A stretch of DNA of 64,000 nucleotides from Bacteroidia bacterium. GTDB taxonomy: Bacteria > Bacteroidota > Bacteroidia > UKL13-3. The notes under the pieces were generated by a model that was given only the letters and a program-made list of their open reading frames with translations, did not search any database and was not told the origin of the DNA. The DNA lies in the NCBI GenBank assembly GCA_025454875.1, contig JALONP010000005.1, forward strand, positions 1 through 64,000, given 5' to 3'. A program made the position numbers and the translations under genes. Every line of letters starts with the position of its first letter. Position 1 is the stretch's first letter. Positions 51,843 through 59,828 of the stretch are shown here, piece by piece.

Positions 51843-52370
51843 TTAACGACTCCATAGTAAAAAATGTTGGTCGTTACTAAGTTCGTTGTGTTTGTTTTTC
51901 TCATGATTAGCATAAATCACATACCTGATTTTTTTATTCAATAATTTTTCCGCTTTATCAATCAACGCAATGAGGTATGTTTTGTTTACATTCCCAACAA
52001 ATACCAGGTCAATAATTGGACTGTTAATTCCCTTTGCTAACTCACCAACGAGGTATACTTCTTCCACATCACCCAACTTTTGAATTACATGTTCGATGAT
52101 ATGATCTAAACCTGTATACTTCATTAGGATGTTTTGGATATCTGAAAACAATGGATGTTTTGTATTGGCTTGAAACAATTTCTTATTTCCTTCAGTTGCT
52201 GTTTTAAGCAAACCAGCTTCTTCAAACTTGTTAAGCTCTATTCGAATGGCATTTGAGCTTTCACCGAATTCAGATTCTAAGTTACGCAGATACGAAGAAG
52301 TTTTTCCGTTTAGGAAGAACTTAAGCAAAAGTTTAATACGCGTTTTAGAAGTGATTAAGGTATCAAGCAT
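51843..52370 (-). CDS. Winged-helix (ArsR-like) regulator with C-terminal nucleotidyltransferase-like region
   Basis: A 175-residue protein from ATG 52370; a GTG at 52400 would add ten residues but lies in a repeat. The N-terminal 75 residues form a winged helix (SKTRIKLLLKFFLNGKTSSY, LESEFGESSNAIRIELNKFE, EAGLLKTATEGNKKLFQANT). The second half (VEEVYLVGELAKGINSPIID, then LVFVGNVNKTYL) looks like a minimal nucleotidyltransferase-like fold, probably a sensor. Proteins like this occur in Bacteroidota polysaccharide loci. It follows the 219-base spacer with palindromes, so it may control the exporter part of the locus. Confidence 0.75.
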   Translation of the reverse strand: MLDTLITSKTRIKLLLKFFLNGKTSSYLRNLESEFGESSNAIRIELNKFEEAGLLKTATEGNKKLFQANTKHPLFSDIQNILMKYTGLDHIIEHVIQKLGDVEEVYLVGELAKGINSPIIDLVFVGNVNKTYLIALIDKAEKLLNKKIRYVIYANHEKNKHNELSNDQHFLLWSR

Positions 52371-52589
52371 TTTTTGTTGGGTTTTTTGTTGCCGTACCAC
52401 CTCTTAACAAGAGGCTTTGCCTCTACTCGAAGTAACTTGTTTTTTTTCACGGCTTCGCCATGGTCAGTCACATGGCTGGCAACTATATTGAGTAAAAAAA
52501 TTACTCAATATTAATCAGTCATTACCAAAATTGCAACCCTTTTATTGACTATTGGTCAAGTTTATTTTGCTGAATATCAGAACTATAAT
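52371..52589. promoter_or_regulatory. Spacer with palindromes inside the polysaccharide locus
   Basis: The only sizeable gap in the 37-kb locus. It holds a perfect 11-bp inverted repeat with an A5 spacer (52485-52511, arms TATTGAGTAA and TTACTCAATA) and a TTGAC-N5-GTCAA palindrome (52545-52559). Two small hairpins lie at 52400-52423 (CCTCTT-AAC-AAGAGG and GAGGC-TTT-GCCTC). On the minus strand TTG followed after 23 bases by CAATTTTG is a weak promoter-like pair. None of the stems ends in a T-run in the direction of transcription, so standard termination is not supported; regulator binding or antitermination is more likely. Confidence 0.5.
52411..52434 (-). repeat. Dispersed repeat, second copy
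   Basis: GAGGCTTTGCCTCTACTCGA and the next four bases match the reverse complement of 22222-22245 at 21 of 24 positions. It is the only other copy I found in the window, about 30 kb away, in the spacer between upxY and the winged-helix gene. Confidence 0.65.
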
Positions 52590-53096
52590 TTATGAAATGG
52601 CTTTTAGATAAGAAGCAGGAACCGTGAGGCACATGGCAGAACCCAATTGTTCAATAGCAATAGCAAAATTCCGATTGCCTTTGGTATTGGTGATGTAACC
52701 TTCTAGACCTTTTAAGGGTCCTGCATTCACAAGCACTTTGTCTCCAGATTGGAATGAATGGGTTTGTATCTCCAAATCTGTTTCGGTAGAAAGCAAAAGT
52801 TTGATTGCGTCAATTTGTGATTCACGGATGTGAATGGTTTCAGATCCGATTCTAACAAACTTAACAACTCCAGGTGTTTGAAGCACTGCGGTGCTGCTTG
52901 TTTCCAAATGAATCAAAACAAACAGATATGATTTAAATAAAGGTTCTTGGACTTTCTTTTTTCTGTCGCTCCATTGCTTAATGGTAACCTGCAGTGGTAA
53001 ATATACAGTAATGCCTTTGGCGGCTAATGCCGCTTCAACTTTTTTTTCTGATCGGGGTTTGGTATACAATGCATACCAACGAGCTGAAGTTGTCAT
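52590..53096 (-). CDS. upxY: UpxY-family transcription antiterminator (NusG paralogue)
   Basis: A 168-residue NusG-like protein from ATG 53096. The NGN domain opens with RWYALYTKPRSEKKVEAALA and contains YLPLQVTIKQWSDRKKK and EPLFKSYLFVLI. A KOW motif near 115-130 reads SGDKVLVNAGPLKGLEGYI. In Bacteroides, UpxY proteins bind RNA polymerase and allow it to read through their own capsule locus. There the gene is usually first; here it is sixth or seventh, overlapping the GT2 gene by four bases and placed just before the 219-base spacer. Confidence 0.88.
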   Translation of the reverse strand: MTTSARWYALYTKPRSEKKVEAALAAKGITVYLPLQVTIKQWSDRKKKVQEPLFKSYLFVLIHLETSSTAVLQTPGVVKFVRIGSETIHIRESQIDAIKLLLSTETDLEIQTHSFQSGDKVLVNAGPLKGLEGYITNTKGNRNFAIAIEQLGSAMCLTVPASYLKAIS

Positions 53097-54019
53097 ATTA
53101 CTGAATCCACTATAAATGGTGGGCGTTTGCGTGCCGCATCTAAACTGCGCCACAAGTACTCACCCATAATGCCGAGGGCTATCATTTGAAACGCTGATAT
53201 CAATAAAAAAACCACCATCATGCTGGTCCAGCCTTCTACCTCAATGGCGCCACTTAACCTTGCCCCAATTACATAAAATGCATATCCTAAAGCAACAATA
53301 CCCAATACTAAGCCTGATATGGTAATGAGCCTTAATGGCGTGTAAGAAAAGGATACAAATGAATCAATAAACAATTTAACCTTCTTGCGTATGGTCCATC
53401 TTGACTTACCAATCGTGCGTGCTTTGCGTGTATAAGGAATGGCAACATAAGGGTAATTTAACCACAACAATAAGTAGAGCGAGTTGGTATTGTTTTCGGC
53501 TAATTGAACTACTTGCTCGCGCAATTGTTTGTCAAACAAACAATAATCAAAACCTCCATTAGGTAAATTAGGCAATGCATATTTTTGCATCATCCGCTGG
53601 TATGTATTTGATAGGGTTTTTGAGATCAATCCATCTTCTCTTTCTTGGCGGTTGGCCAACACAAGTTTGATTCCTTGCTGCCAATAACCAAACATTTGTG
53701 CCATTAGTTCTGGTGGATCTTGTAAGTCGGCACCAATCACTACTGTGCAGTCGCCAGTTGCGTATTGCATTCCTGCTTGAATGGCGTTGTATGAACCAAA
53801 ATTGCCACTCAATTTAACAACAGTAACTTTGCTGGGATATTGGTTTTTAAAGTGCTGAAGTGCTTGATACGTGTCATCACCACTTCCATCATCTACCATC
53901 ACATACTCAAATTGAGTCGATTCTGGAAAAGTAGCTTCATTTGCAATAAGCGCAGCAGCAGTTATTGGAATGTTTTGTTCGTTGTAATAACAAGGTACAA
54001 TGATGGATACTTTAGCCAT
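53093..54019 (-). CDS. Glycosyltransferase family 2 with C-terminal membrane helices (ArnC/DPM1-like)
   Basis: A 308-residue polyprenyl-phosphate-type glycosyltransferase from ATG 54019. The GT2 domain shows KVSIIVPCYYNEQNIPITAA at the start, YVMVDDGSGDDTYQALQHF near 40, and CTVVIGADLQDPPELMAQMF near 86 with the metal DLQDP. RTIGKSRWTIRKKVKLFIDS near 196 precedes two membrane spans (LRLITISGLVLGIVALGYAF, MMVVFLLISAFQMIALGIMG). Such enzymes load a sugar onto undecaprenyl phosphate for use outside. Eight-base overlap with fdtB, four with upxY. Confidence 0.88.
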   Translation of the reverse strand: MAKVSIIVPCYYNEQNIPITAAALIANEATFPESTQFEYVMVDDGSGDDTYQALQHFKNQYPSKVTVVKLSGNFGSYNAIQAGMQYATGDCTVVIGADLQDPPELMAQMFGYWQQGIKLVLANRQEREDGLISKTLSNTYQRMMQKYALPNLPNGGFDYCLFDKQLREQVVQLAENNTNSLYLLLWLNYPYVAIPYTRKARTIGKSRWTIRKKVKLFIDSFVSFSYTPLRLITISGLVLGIVALGYAFYVIGARLSGAIEVEGWTSMMVVFLLISAFQMIALGIMGEYLWRSLDAARKRPPFIVDSVI

Positions 54020-55118
54020 GGAAAAACGATTCAATCGTGTGGGCAATATACGCAATCTGTTCTGATTGCAAGCCTGGGTAAATTGGTAAGCTCAAGCACG
54101 TGTTGGCAATTTGTTCTGCAATTGGAAATTGCCCTTTTTTATACACCAAGCCGCGATATGCTTCTTGCAAATGTGGCGGAACGGGGTAGTGTATGAGGGT
54201 TCCAATTCCTTTATCGGTTAGGTACTTTTGCAAAGCATCTCTTTGAGAGGTGCGCACTACATACAAATGAAATACCGAAGTTGCATTGGCTGCAATACAA
54301 GGTAGCTGAAGGTCAGCTATTCCACTAAGCATTTTGGCGTATTGCTTAGCGATGGTATTGCGCTCAATATTCCAATCATTTAAGTACGGTAGTTTAAGTG
54401 ACAATAATCCCGCTTGCAGTTCGTCTAATCGGCTATTGGTGCCAAGTATTTGATTGTAGTACTTTTTTGAAGAACCATAGTTTCGGATAATGCAAGCTTG
54501 GTTGTAGAGTACTTCGTTGTTGGTGGTGATTGCACCGGCATCTCCGTATGCACCCAGGTTTTTGCCAGGATAAAAGCTGGTGGCATTAACGTGTCCGAAA
54601 CTACCTGTTTTTTTGCCGTTGTAAGTTGCACCTTGTGCTTGTGCATTGTCTTCAACTACATAAAGGCCATGTTTATCTGCAATGGACATTACTGCATCCA
54701 TTTCACAACATTGTCCGTATAAATGAACCGGCATTATCGCTTTTGTTCTGCTGGTAATTGCAGCAGCAATAGCAGCTGGGTTGATATTGGCAGTTTCAAT
54801 AAGCGGTTCAACAGGAATGGGTGTTGCGCCAACAGCACTTACTGCTAACCATGAAGCGATATAGGTATTTGATGGAACTATTACTTCATCTCCTTTACCA
54901 ATCGACAGGGTTTTTAAAGCAATAACCAACGCATCCAATCCATTTGCCACTCCTGCACAATAGGCAGTTTCTGAAAATACCGCGTACTCAGTTTCAAATG
55001 TTTGCAAACGTTTACCTAAAATATACCAACCCTCATCTATAAATGATTCGAATGCTTGCAAGGCATCTTGTTTAATGGCTGCATTCATTTTTTCAAAGGA
55101 TAAAAATGGAATCTTCAT
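54012..55118 (-). CDS. fdtB: dTDP-3-amino-3,6-dideoxyhexose transaminase-type enzyme
   Basis: A 368-residue DegT/DnrJ-family PLP aminotransferase from ATG 55118 (MKIPFLSFEKMN). It has GVANGLDALVIALKTLSIGK, VPSNTYIASWLAVSAVGATP, EDNAQAQGATYNGKKTGSFG near 160 and the PLP lysine in TSFYPGKNLGAYGDAG near 185. The start and YPGKNLGA pattern fit FdtB/QdtB, which aminate the 3-keto sugar made by FdtA/QdtA, and fdtA is two genes away. Overlaps the GNAT gene by four bases. Confidence 0.88.
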   Translation of the reverse strand: MKIPFLSFEKMNAAIKQDALQAFESFIDEGWYILGKRLQTFETEYAVFSETAYCAGVANGLDALVIALKTLSIGKGDEVIVPSNTYIASWLAVSAVGATPIPVEPLIETANINPAAIAAAITSRTKAIMPVHLYGQCCEMDAVMSIADKHGLYVVEDNAQAQGATYNGKKTGSFGHVNATSFYPGKNLGAYGDAGAITTNNEVLYNQACIIRNYGSSKKYYNQILGTNSRLDELQAGLLSLKLPYLNDWNIERNTIAKQYAKMLSGIADLQLPCIAANATSVFHLYVVRTSQRDALQKYLTDKGIGTLIHYPVPPHLQEAYRGLVYKKGQFPIAEQIANTCLSLPIYPGLQSEQIAYIAHTIESFFHG

Positions 55119-56059
55119 GGAATTGTGATTTGAGTGATTGGCATCCGTAAAATATGGGAAGTACCACCTAAACGATAACCAAGTTTTTCCCACGTATAAC
55201 AAACTGCAAGGTTTGTGGATTGGGTATTCATAAAAATATATTCGGCACCTTGATCTTTTAAATGGTATGTCATTTCTGAAATTAACTTTTGATACCAGCC
55301 TTTGTTTGTAGTAGCAGAAACGGCTGATAAAACCATTTTACTGATGGGTACTCCGCCATGCTGCCAAGATGGTTTTAGGTAACGAGCGGTTAAAAATGAA
55401 TCTGACGGTGTATCTGCTGCATCAGGTACCAATACTACATCTGCAAACCCTTTAATGGATTCTTCAATATAGGTTGCCAAAAATTCATCAGCTAATTGTT
55501 CACTAAATACCTTATCTGCATGAAAACGATCGTATGGATTTTTCATTTCTTTAGCCACCCGTTTTAAATTGGGAATATCGTTTACCGTGGCTCTGCGCAC
55601 TGCATACCTAGGTTGGTTAAATGAAGCTAAATCACCGCGCCAATAGGTTAAACGTGTTTCAATAAGCGGCCATCCAGCGCTTGTAAGCGCGTTCAGCACT
55701 GTTATATCTTCGGAAGGGATTTCGGTAAATACATACGCACCTATAGGCAAAACTGATTGCAGTTGCTTAACAGCGTCTGCGAGGTATGGTGCTGACTCTG
55801 CATCAAAAAGGATATTGACCAATTTGTAAGTTGGCATATTAAAAAACGCTGTATCCCAGGTAAGGTGTTCAAGTAACAACCAGAATACATTGTTCCCAAT
55901 TTCAATTTCAATTGCATCGTTCAAGAGCAGATTCAACTCGGGTTCTACCCATATTTTTCTTTGGTCAGCTAAGGGTAGCGGCCTAATCGCACGGAAAGGC
56001 GCATAGTAGTTTAATACGTTTTCTCGGTATTGCGATGCATCTGTTAAGAGTTGCCCCAT
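55115..56059 (-). CDS. GNAT-type sugar N-acetyltransferase
   Basis: A 314-residue protein with a GNAT-like C-terminal half (YAVRRATVNDIPNLKRVAKE near 151, then MTYHLKDQGAEYIFMNTQST and AVCYTWEKLGYRLGGTSHIL near 280-299). The N-terminal part (TWDTAFFNMPTYKLVN) resembles WecD, which acetylates dTDP-4-amino-4,6-dideoxygalactose. Between fdtA and fdtB it should acetylate the 3-amino group. FdtC/QdtC in other systems are of the hexapeptide type, so this is a different fold for the step. Overlaps of 16 and 4 bases join it to its neighbours. Confidence 0.78.
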   Translation of the reverse strand: MGQLLTDASQYRENVLNYYAPFRAIRPLPLADQRKIWVEPELNLLLNDAIEIEIGNNVFWLLLEHLTWDTAFFNMPTYKLVNILFDAESAPYLADAVKQLQSVLPIGAYVFTEIPSEDITVLNALTSAGWPLIETRLTYWRGDLASFNQPRYAVRRATVNDIPNLKRVAKEMKNPYDRFHADKVFSEQLADEFLATYIEESIKGFADVVLVPDAADTPSDSFLTARYLKPSWQHGGVPISKMVLSAVSATTNKGWYQKLISEMTYHLKDQGAEYIFMNTQSTNLAVCYTWEKLGYRLGGTSHILRMPITQITIP

Positions 56060-56460
56060 ACTTTTATAAACTCATCAAACGAACGAATATAATCAGAGGC
56101 TTCATAAGGAGTGGAAGCCAATACCATTTGAACAGCAGTGTGACTATACTGCATCGTATGCCATACGTTGGGGGGGATGTACACTCCTTTATTCGGTTCG
56201 TCAAGCACAAACGATTGTACTTGTCCTTTTCCATTATCTGTGGTAACTAAAATACGACCAGTAACTGCTACCAATAATTGTTCCGTAACATGGTGTGCAT
56301 GCCTTCCTCTTACTATACTTTCAGGTGTATGGTAGGTCCAAAATACCCGTTGAACTTTAAATGGTACGTTTGCATCATCGGCAATGGACAAGTAACCAAG
56401 TGCAGGTTCTCCTACTTTGTTAAAAGTGACCATATGAGGATCAGGAAATTGTTTTGTCAT
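56044..56460 (-). CDS. fdtA: dTDP-4-keto-6-deoxyglucose 3,4-ketoisomerase
   Basis: A 138-residue cupin of the FdtA/QdtA (WxcM-like) family. It has VPFKVQRVFWTYHTPESIVR near 32-51, the catalytic His pair in RGRHAHHVTEQLLVAVTGRI near 51-70 and KGVYIPPNVWHTMQYS near 90-105. It turns dTDP-4-keto-6-deoxyglucose into the 3-keto isomer, the first step to dTDP-Fuc3NAc or Qui3NAc. rmlA and rmlB, which make its substrate, are not in the window. It overlaps wzc by four bases. Confidence 0.92.
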   Translation of the reverse strand: MTKQFPDPHMVTFNKVGEPALGYLSIADDANVPFKVQRVFWTYHTPESIVRGRHAHHVTEQLLVAVTGRILVTTDNGKGQVQSFVLDEPNKGVYIPPNVWHTMQYSHTAVQMVLASTPYEASDYIRSFDEFIKVWGNS

Positions 56461-58949
56461 CCCTTTTTCTTTTTAAATGGCCACCACTTCATCATCCAGC
56501 TTGATTTACTGCTTCCATTCATATCTTCATCTGTGTAGTATCCTGAATAATATGAAGAGTGATAGTTTTTACCATAATAACCATAACCACCTTTATTGTA
56601 ATAACCACCGTAGTAATAGTAGCTGCCACTTCCATAGTACCCTCCATATTCGTTTTTGTAAATGCTGCTGTACGCTACAGCCGTGCTATCGTATGAGTTG
56701 AGGATGGTGTAAATTTGTTTAATATTGTTCTCTGCTAACAAGCGATCCGGGGTCAAAGCAAAATCGCGTTTAGAGTACTGTGCTCTGATTACAAACAAAT
56801 TGATATCTGATTTAGCCATAAGGGTGAGTGAATCAGAAACCAAACCTACAGGAGCTGTGTCAAAGAAAATATAATCGAAACGGCTTCGGAGTGAATTGAT
56901 GAATTCGTCAAATTCACTTGTCTGCAACAATTCAGCTGGATTAGGTGGAGTTGGCCCTGCAGGAACAATGTATAAATTTTCATATCCTGTTGGCAATACA
57001 ACCTCTTCTAGTGTTGCTCTTTTAACCAAATAACTGGTTAAGCCAACTTGATTGCTTAATCCTTCAAACGATTCGTGCAGTTTTGGTCTGCGAAGATCGC
57101 AACCAACAATAACTACCTTGTAACCTAATTGTGTTACTGATGCTGCAATATTTACAGTACAAAATGTTTTACCCTCACCACTCACACTTGAGGTGATACA
57201 AATAACTTTGTTTTTTTCACCTTTTAAAATGAAGTTGGTATTTGTACGAATTCCCCTTATTGATTCAGCAAAAATTGATTTAGGGTTTTTATAAACGTAT
57301 ATTCCATAATCTGACGTTTTCTGGTCCTGATCTATTTTTTTGATTACACCAATAACTGGTACCCTGCTCATCGACTCAATGGTTTCTTTATCGGGTATTT
57401 TATTGTATACATACCTGCTGATAAAGATGAATCCGACACCAGCAGCAAGTCCAATAAAAAATGCGATAGCATAATTGCGTGAAGGCTTGGGGAATATGGG
57501 TGATCGGTTAACCAATGAAGCATCAATCAAACTGATATTGGAAACAATAGCAGATAAAGTTATTAAGTTTTCGAGTCTTTTTTCTTGAAGGTATCCGTAA
57601 ATTTTTTCGTTGATTTTAAATGTTCTTTCAAGGTTGAACAAATTTTGTTCTTTAGCAGGCAGGCCAGATAATGAAGTATTGATTTCGTTAATTCGTTGTT
57701 GCTTGTTTTTTAAGTTAGCATCAATTCCATTGATAACATTGGCGATGGCTCTGGTTGCTGCTGCTTTTAATTCAGCAATTTTTTGAGCATTGTCTTTCAT
57801 TACTGGGCTTGATTCATTGTATTTGCCAATATAAGCCAAACGTTCAAGTATAGCTTGGTTATGCAACTCAAATAAACTTTGCAAACTGCTTGCATCCTCT
57901 GCATCCACTACCACAAGTTCTACGGGTTTAGTTTTAGAGCGTTGTACTTCTTTATCGAGTACTTCAAGCTGTTGTTTTCGCAATTGCAAAATATTTTTTT
58001 CTGTTTCATAGGTAACCAATCGTTCAAACTCAGCTTTGCCCAAGTCTTGTGGATTCATCCCTTTGTTTTCTGACTTAAAGTTTGCTAAATTATCTTGTGA
58101 CAGGCTCACGCGTTTTGCCAAATCTTCCAATTGCAAATCGATGTAATTGATGGTTTGTTCAATAGCCGAAGTTTTGCTATTTACAGATTCTTTAATGTAA
58201 ACTGTGGCCAAAGCATTTACGTAGTCTGTCGCAAAATCGGCAATATCAGAGGTCATGGTAAGCCTCATAATATTCGTGTTTTTTTCAAGATTCACTTCCA
58301 ATGCATTGCCCATGCTTTCTCCCATCTGGTTTAAGTTGTTAACCACAACGGTAATTGGCTGGTTAGCCACCATGCGCATATACTCTTCTTGTCCACCCTT
58401 TATCACAAATACAGATCTACGAAAGGCAATGGTATCACCCATTTTGTGCTTTACTTTGCCGTTGCCCGTTATTAATTCATAAGTACCGTCTGCCGCAATG
58501 GTTATGGTAAATGAACGTCCAATATCACTTGAGTCGATAAGTAAACTTGTGATTTCAAAACTTTTGTTAGGGTAAAGCCTCGAGGTGATGATGTTTCCTT
58601 CTATATAAGCAGAAGTATACATGCCCATGTATTCAAGCGTTTTGCGCGAAAGGGATCTAGACCTAAGCACTTCTGCTTCTGTTTTCATTAGGTTTTCGAT
58701 TCGCCCCGAAATTCTGCCGTACTTAAATAAATCAGATACTTGACCTCCTCGTTCATCTTCAAACTTAATTGTTGTAGAGGCACTATATAATGGCTTGGTG
58801 TATCTCAACTGAATGTAAGTAATGGCCAAAGCCAAACTGATGCACCCAACAATAATATACCATCGATTGGTTAAGATAAACAAGAGCTTATTAATATCGA
58901 TACTCTTATTTAATTCATCAGCAGAAGGTTGTTGAATTGGCTCTGTCAT
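56457..58949 (-). CDS. wzc: Polysaccharide co-polymerase with BY-kinase domain and Tyr-rich tail
   Basis: An 830-residue Wzc-type protein. Residues about 20-60 hold the Wzz domain start and first membrane span (YIIVGCISLALAITYIQL). A periplasmic coiled coil follows (about 250-470, LQLEDLAKRVSLSQDNLANF), then a second span near 505 (YAIAFFIGLAAGVGFIFI). The kinase has Walker A ITSSVSGEGKTFCTVNIA near 582-599, Walker A' VVIVGCDLRRP near 618 and FDYIFFDTAPVGL near 690. The tail (about 755-805) has about nineteen Tyr, the autophosphorylation cluster. It controls chain length and couples to Wza, nine bases upstream. Confidence 0.93.
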   Translation of the reverse strand: MTEPIQQPSADELNKSIDINKLLFILTNRWYIIVGCISLALAITYIQLRYTKPLYSASTTIKFEDERGGQVSDLFKYGRISGRIENLMKTEAEVLRSRSLSRKTLEYMGMYTSAYIEGNIITSRLYPNKSFEITSLLIDSSDIGRSFTITIAADGTYELITGNGKVKHKMGDTIAFRRSVFVIKGGQEEYMRMVANQPITVVVNNLNQMGESMGNALEVNLEKNTNIMRLTMTSDIADFATDYVNALATVYIKESVNSKTSAIEQTINYIDLQLEDLAKRVSLSQDNLANFKSENKGMNPQDLGKAEFERLVTYETEKNILQLRKQQLEVLDKEVQRSKTKPVELVVVDAEDASSLQSLFELHNQAILERLAYIGKYNESSPVMKDNAQKIAELKAAATRAIANVINGIDANLKNKQQRINEINTSLSGLPAKEQNLFNLERTFKINEKIYGYLQEKRLENLITLSAIVSNISLIDASLVNRSPIFPKPSRNYAIAFFIGLAAGVGFIFISRYVYNKIPDKETIESMSRVPVIGVIKKIDQDQKTSDYGIYVYKNPKSIFAESIRGIRTNTNFILKGEKNKVICITSSVSGEGKTFCTVNIAASVTQLGYKVVIVGCDLRRPKLHESFEGLSNQVGLTSYLVKRATLEEVVLPTGYENLYIVPAGPTPPNPAELLQTSEFDEFINSLRSRFDYIFFDTAPVGLVSDSLTLMAKSDINLFVIRAQYSKRDFALTPDRLLAENNIKQIYTILNSYDSTAVAYSSIYKNEYGGYYGSGSYYYYGGYYNKGGYGYYGKNYHSSYYSGYYTDEDMNGSSKSSWMMKWWPFKKKKG

Positions 58950-58958
58950 TCTTATCGT

Positions 58959-59747
58959 TTAGCGTGTGAGTAGGTAAATTTGAAGCGAAAGGGTTGTAAG
59001 TTGAATTAAAGTTAGCGCCAACGTGGTGATTACAGTTGCACTGGCTATTGGCTCGCTAAATGCTTTGATTCCATAGGGCTCAACATAAATAATATCATTA
59101 TGGTGTATAACAATGTCGGTACTTTTTAACGCTTGTATATCTTTTAAATTAACCAATATCACTTGTTCGCCTCTGATAATTTTGATGCGGTCTTTGCGGC
59201 CACTGTCTTTAAAACCTCCTGCAAGTGCAATCACATCAACTACTGTTGTATTTTCTTTATCAATTGCAATTTTACCTGGTTTCATAACTTCTCCAAGAAT
59301 GGTTACCATTAAACTGGTAATGTTTACATCAATGATTGGGTTGTTAATCAGTTTACCATATTCTTTCTCTAAATAAGCAGCCGCAGCAAGCCGATCTTTT
59401 CCCACCAAGTTGACTCTGCCAATAAGTGGTAAGGTGCATGTGCTGTCATAATTAACTAAATATCCTAAGGCTTCTATACTCCCAATCGCACCGGCAGTAG
59501 CACTTTCTCCTGCACCTTTGCCTAAATCATAGTTGTTTAAAAAACGTATTTGAACACGGTCGCCTATTTTAATCAAATGTCGGTACGGCCCTTGGTTTTT
59601 TGGGGTTGAATCAGCCGATATTACATAAACAGGCTCCGAAGGCTTAATTTGTTTTTGCCCTTTAAATAAAATGTTTTTTTTCTTATACGAACAAGATGCA
59701 ACAATAACCATCATGGCTATTAGCACCCAATAAATATTCAGTTTCAT
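58959..59747 (-). CDS. wza: Outer-membrane polysaccharide export lipoprotein (OPX family)
   Basis: A 262-residue Wza-like protein. A lipoprotein signal ends at Cys 19 (MMVIVASCSYKKKN). Residues 60-150 carry the poly-export domain (YRHLIKIGDRVQIRFLNNYD, CTLPLIGRVNLVGKDRLAAA), then an SLBB domain (VTILGEVMKPGKIAIDKENT, ALAGGFKDSGRKDRIKIIRG). A C-terminal membrane span (IASATVITTLALTLIQLTTL) crosses the outer membrane as in Wza. It is the first gene of the locus; only 81 bases separate it from the transporter gene upstream on the same strand. Confidence 0.92.
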   Translation of the reverse strand: MKLNIYWVLIAMMVIVASCSYKKKNILFKGQKQIKPSEPVYVISADSTPKNQGPYRHLIKIGDRVQIRFLNNYDLGKGAGESATAGAIGSIEALGYLVNYDSTCTLPLIGRVNLVGKDRLAAAAYLEKEYGKLINNPIIDVNITSLMVTILGEVMKPGKIAIDKENTTVVDVIALAGGFKDSGRKDRIKIIRGEQVILVNLKDIQALKSTDIVIHHNDIIYVEPYGIKAFSEPIASATVITTLALTLIQLTTLSLQIYLLTR

Positions 59748-59828
59748 CTTTAACCAGTTATCACTCCTTGCAAGTATACATATTTAGTGGCAATTCCACT
59801 GCTGTGTGTCTTATTAATTGGGGGTTAC

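Noticed and set aside
52485..52511. Inverted repeat as intrinsic terminator
   Set aside because: The stem is A/T-rich and is not followed by a T-run in the direction of transcription; a regulatory palindrome fits better.
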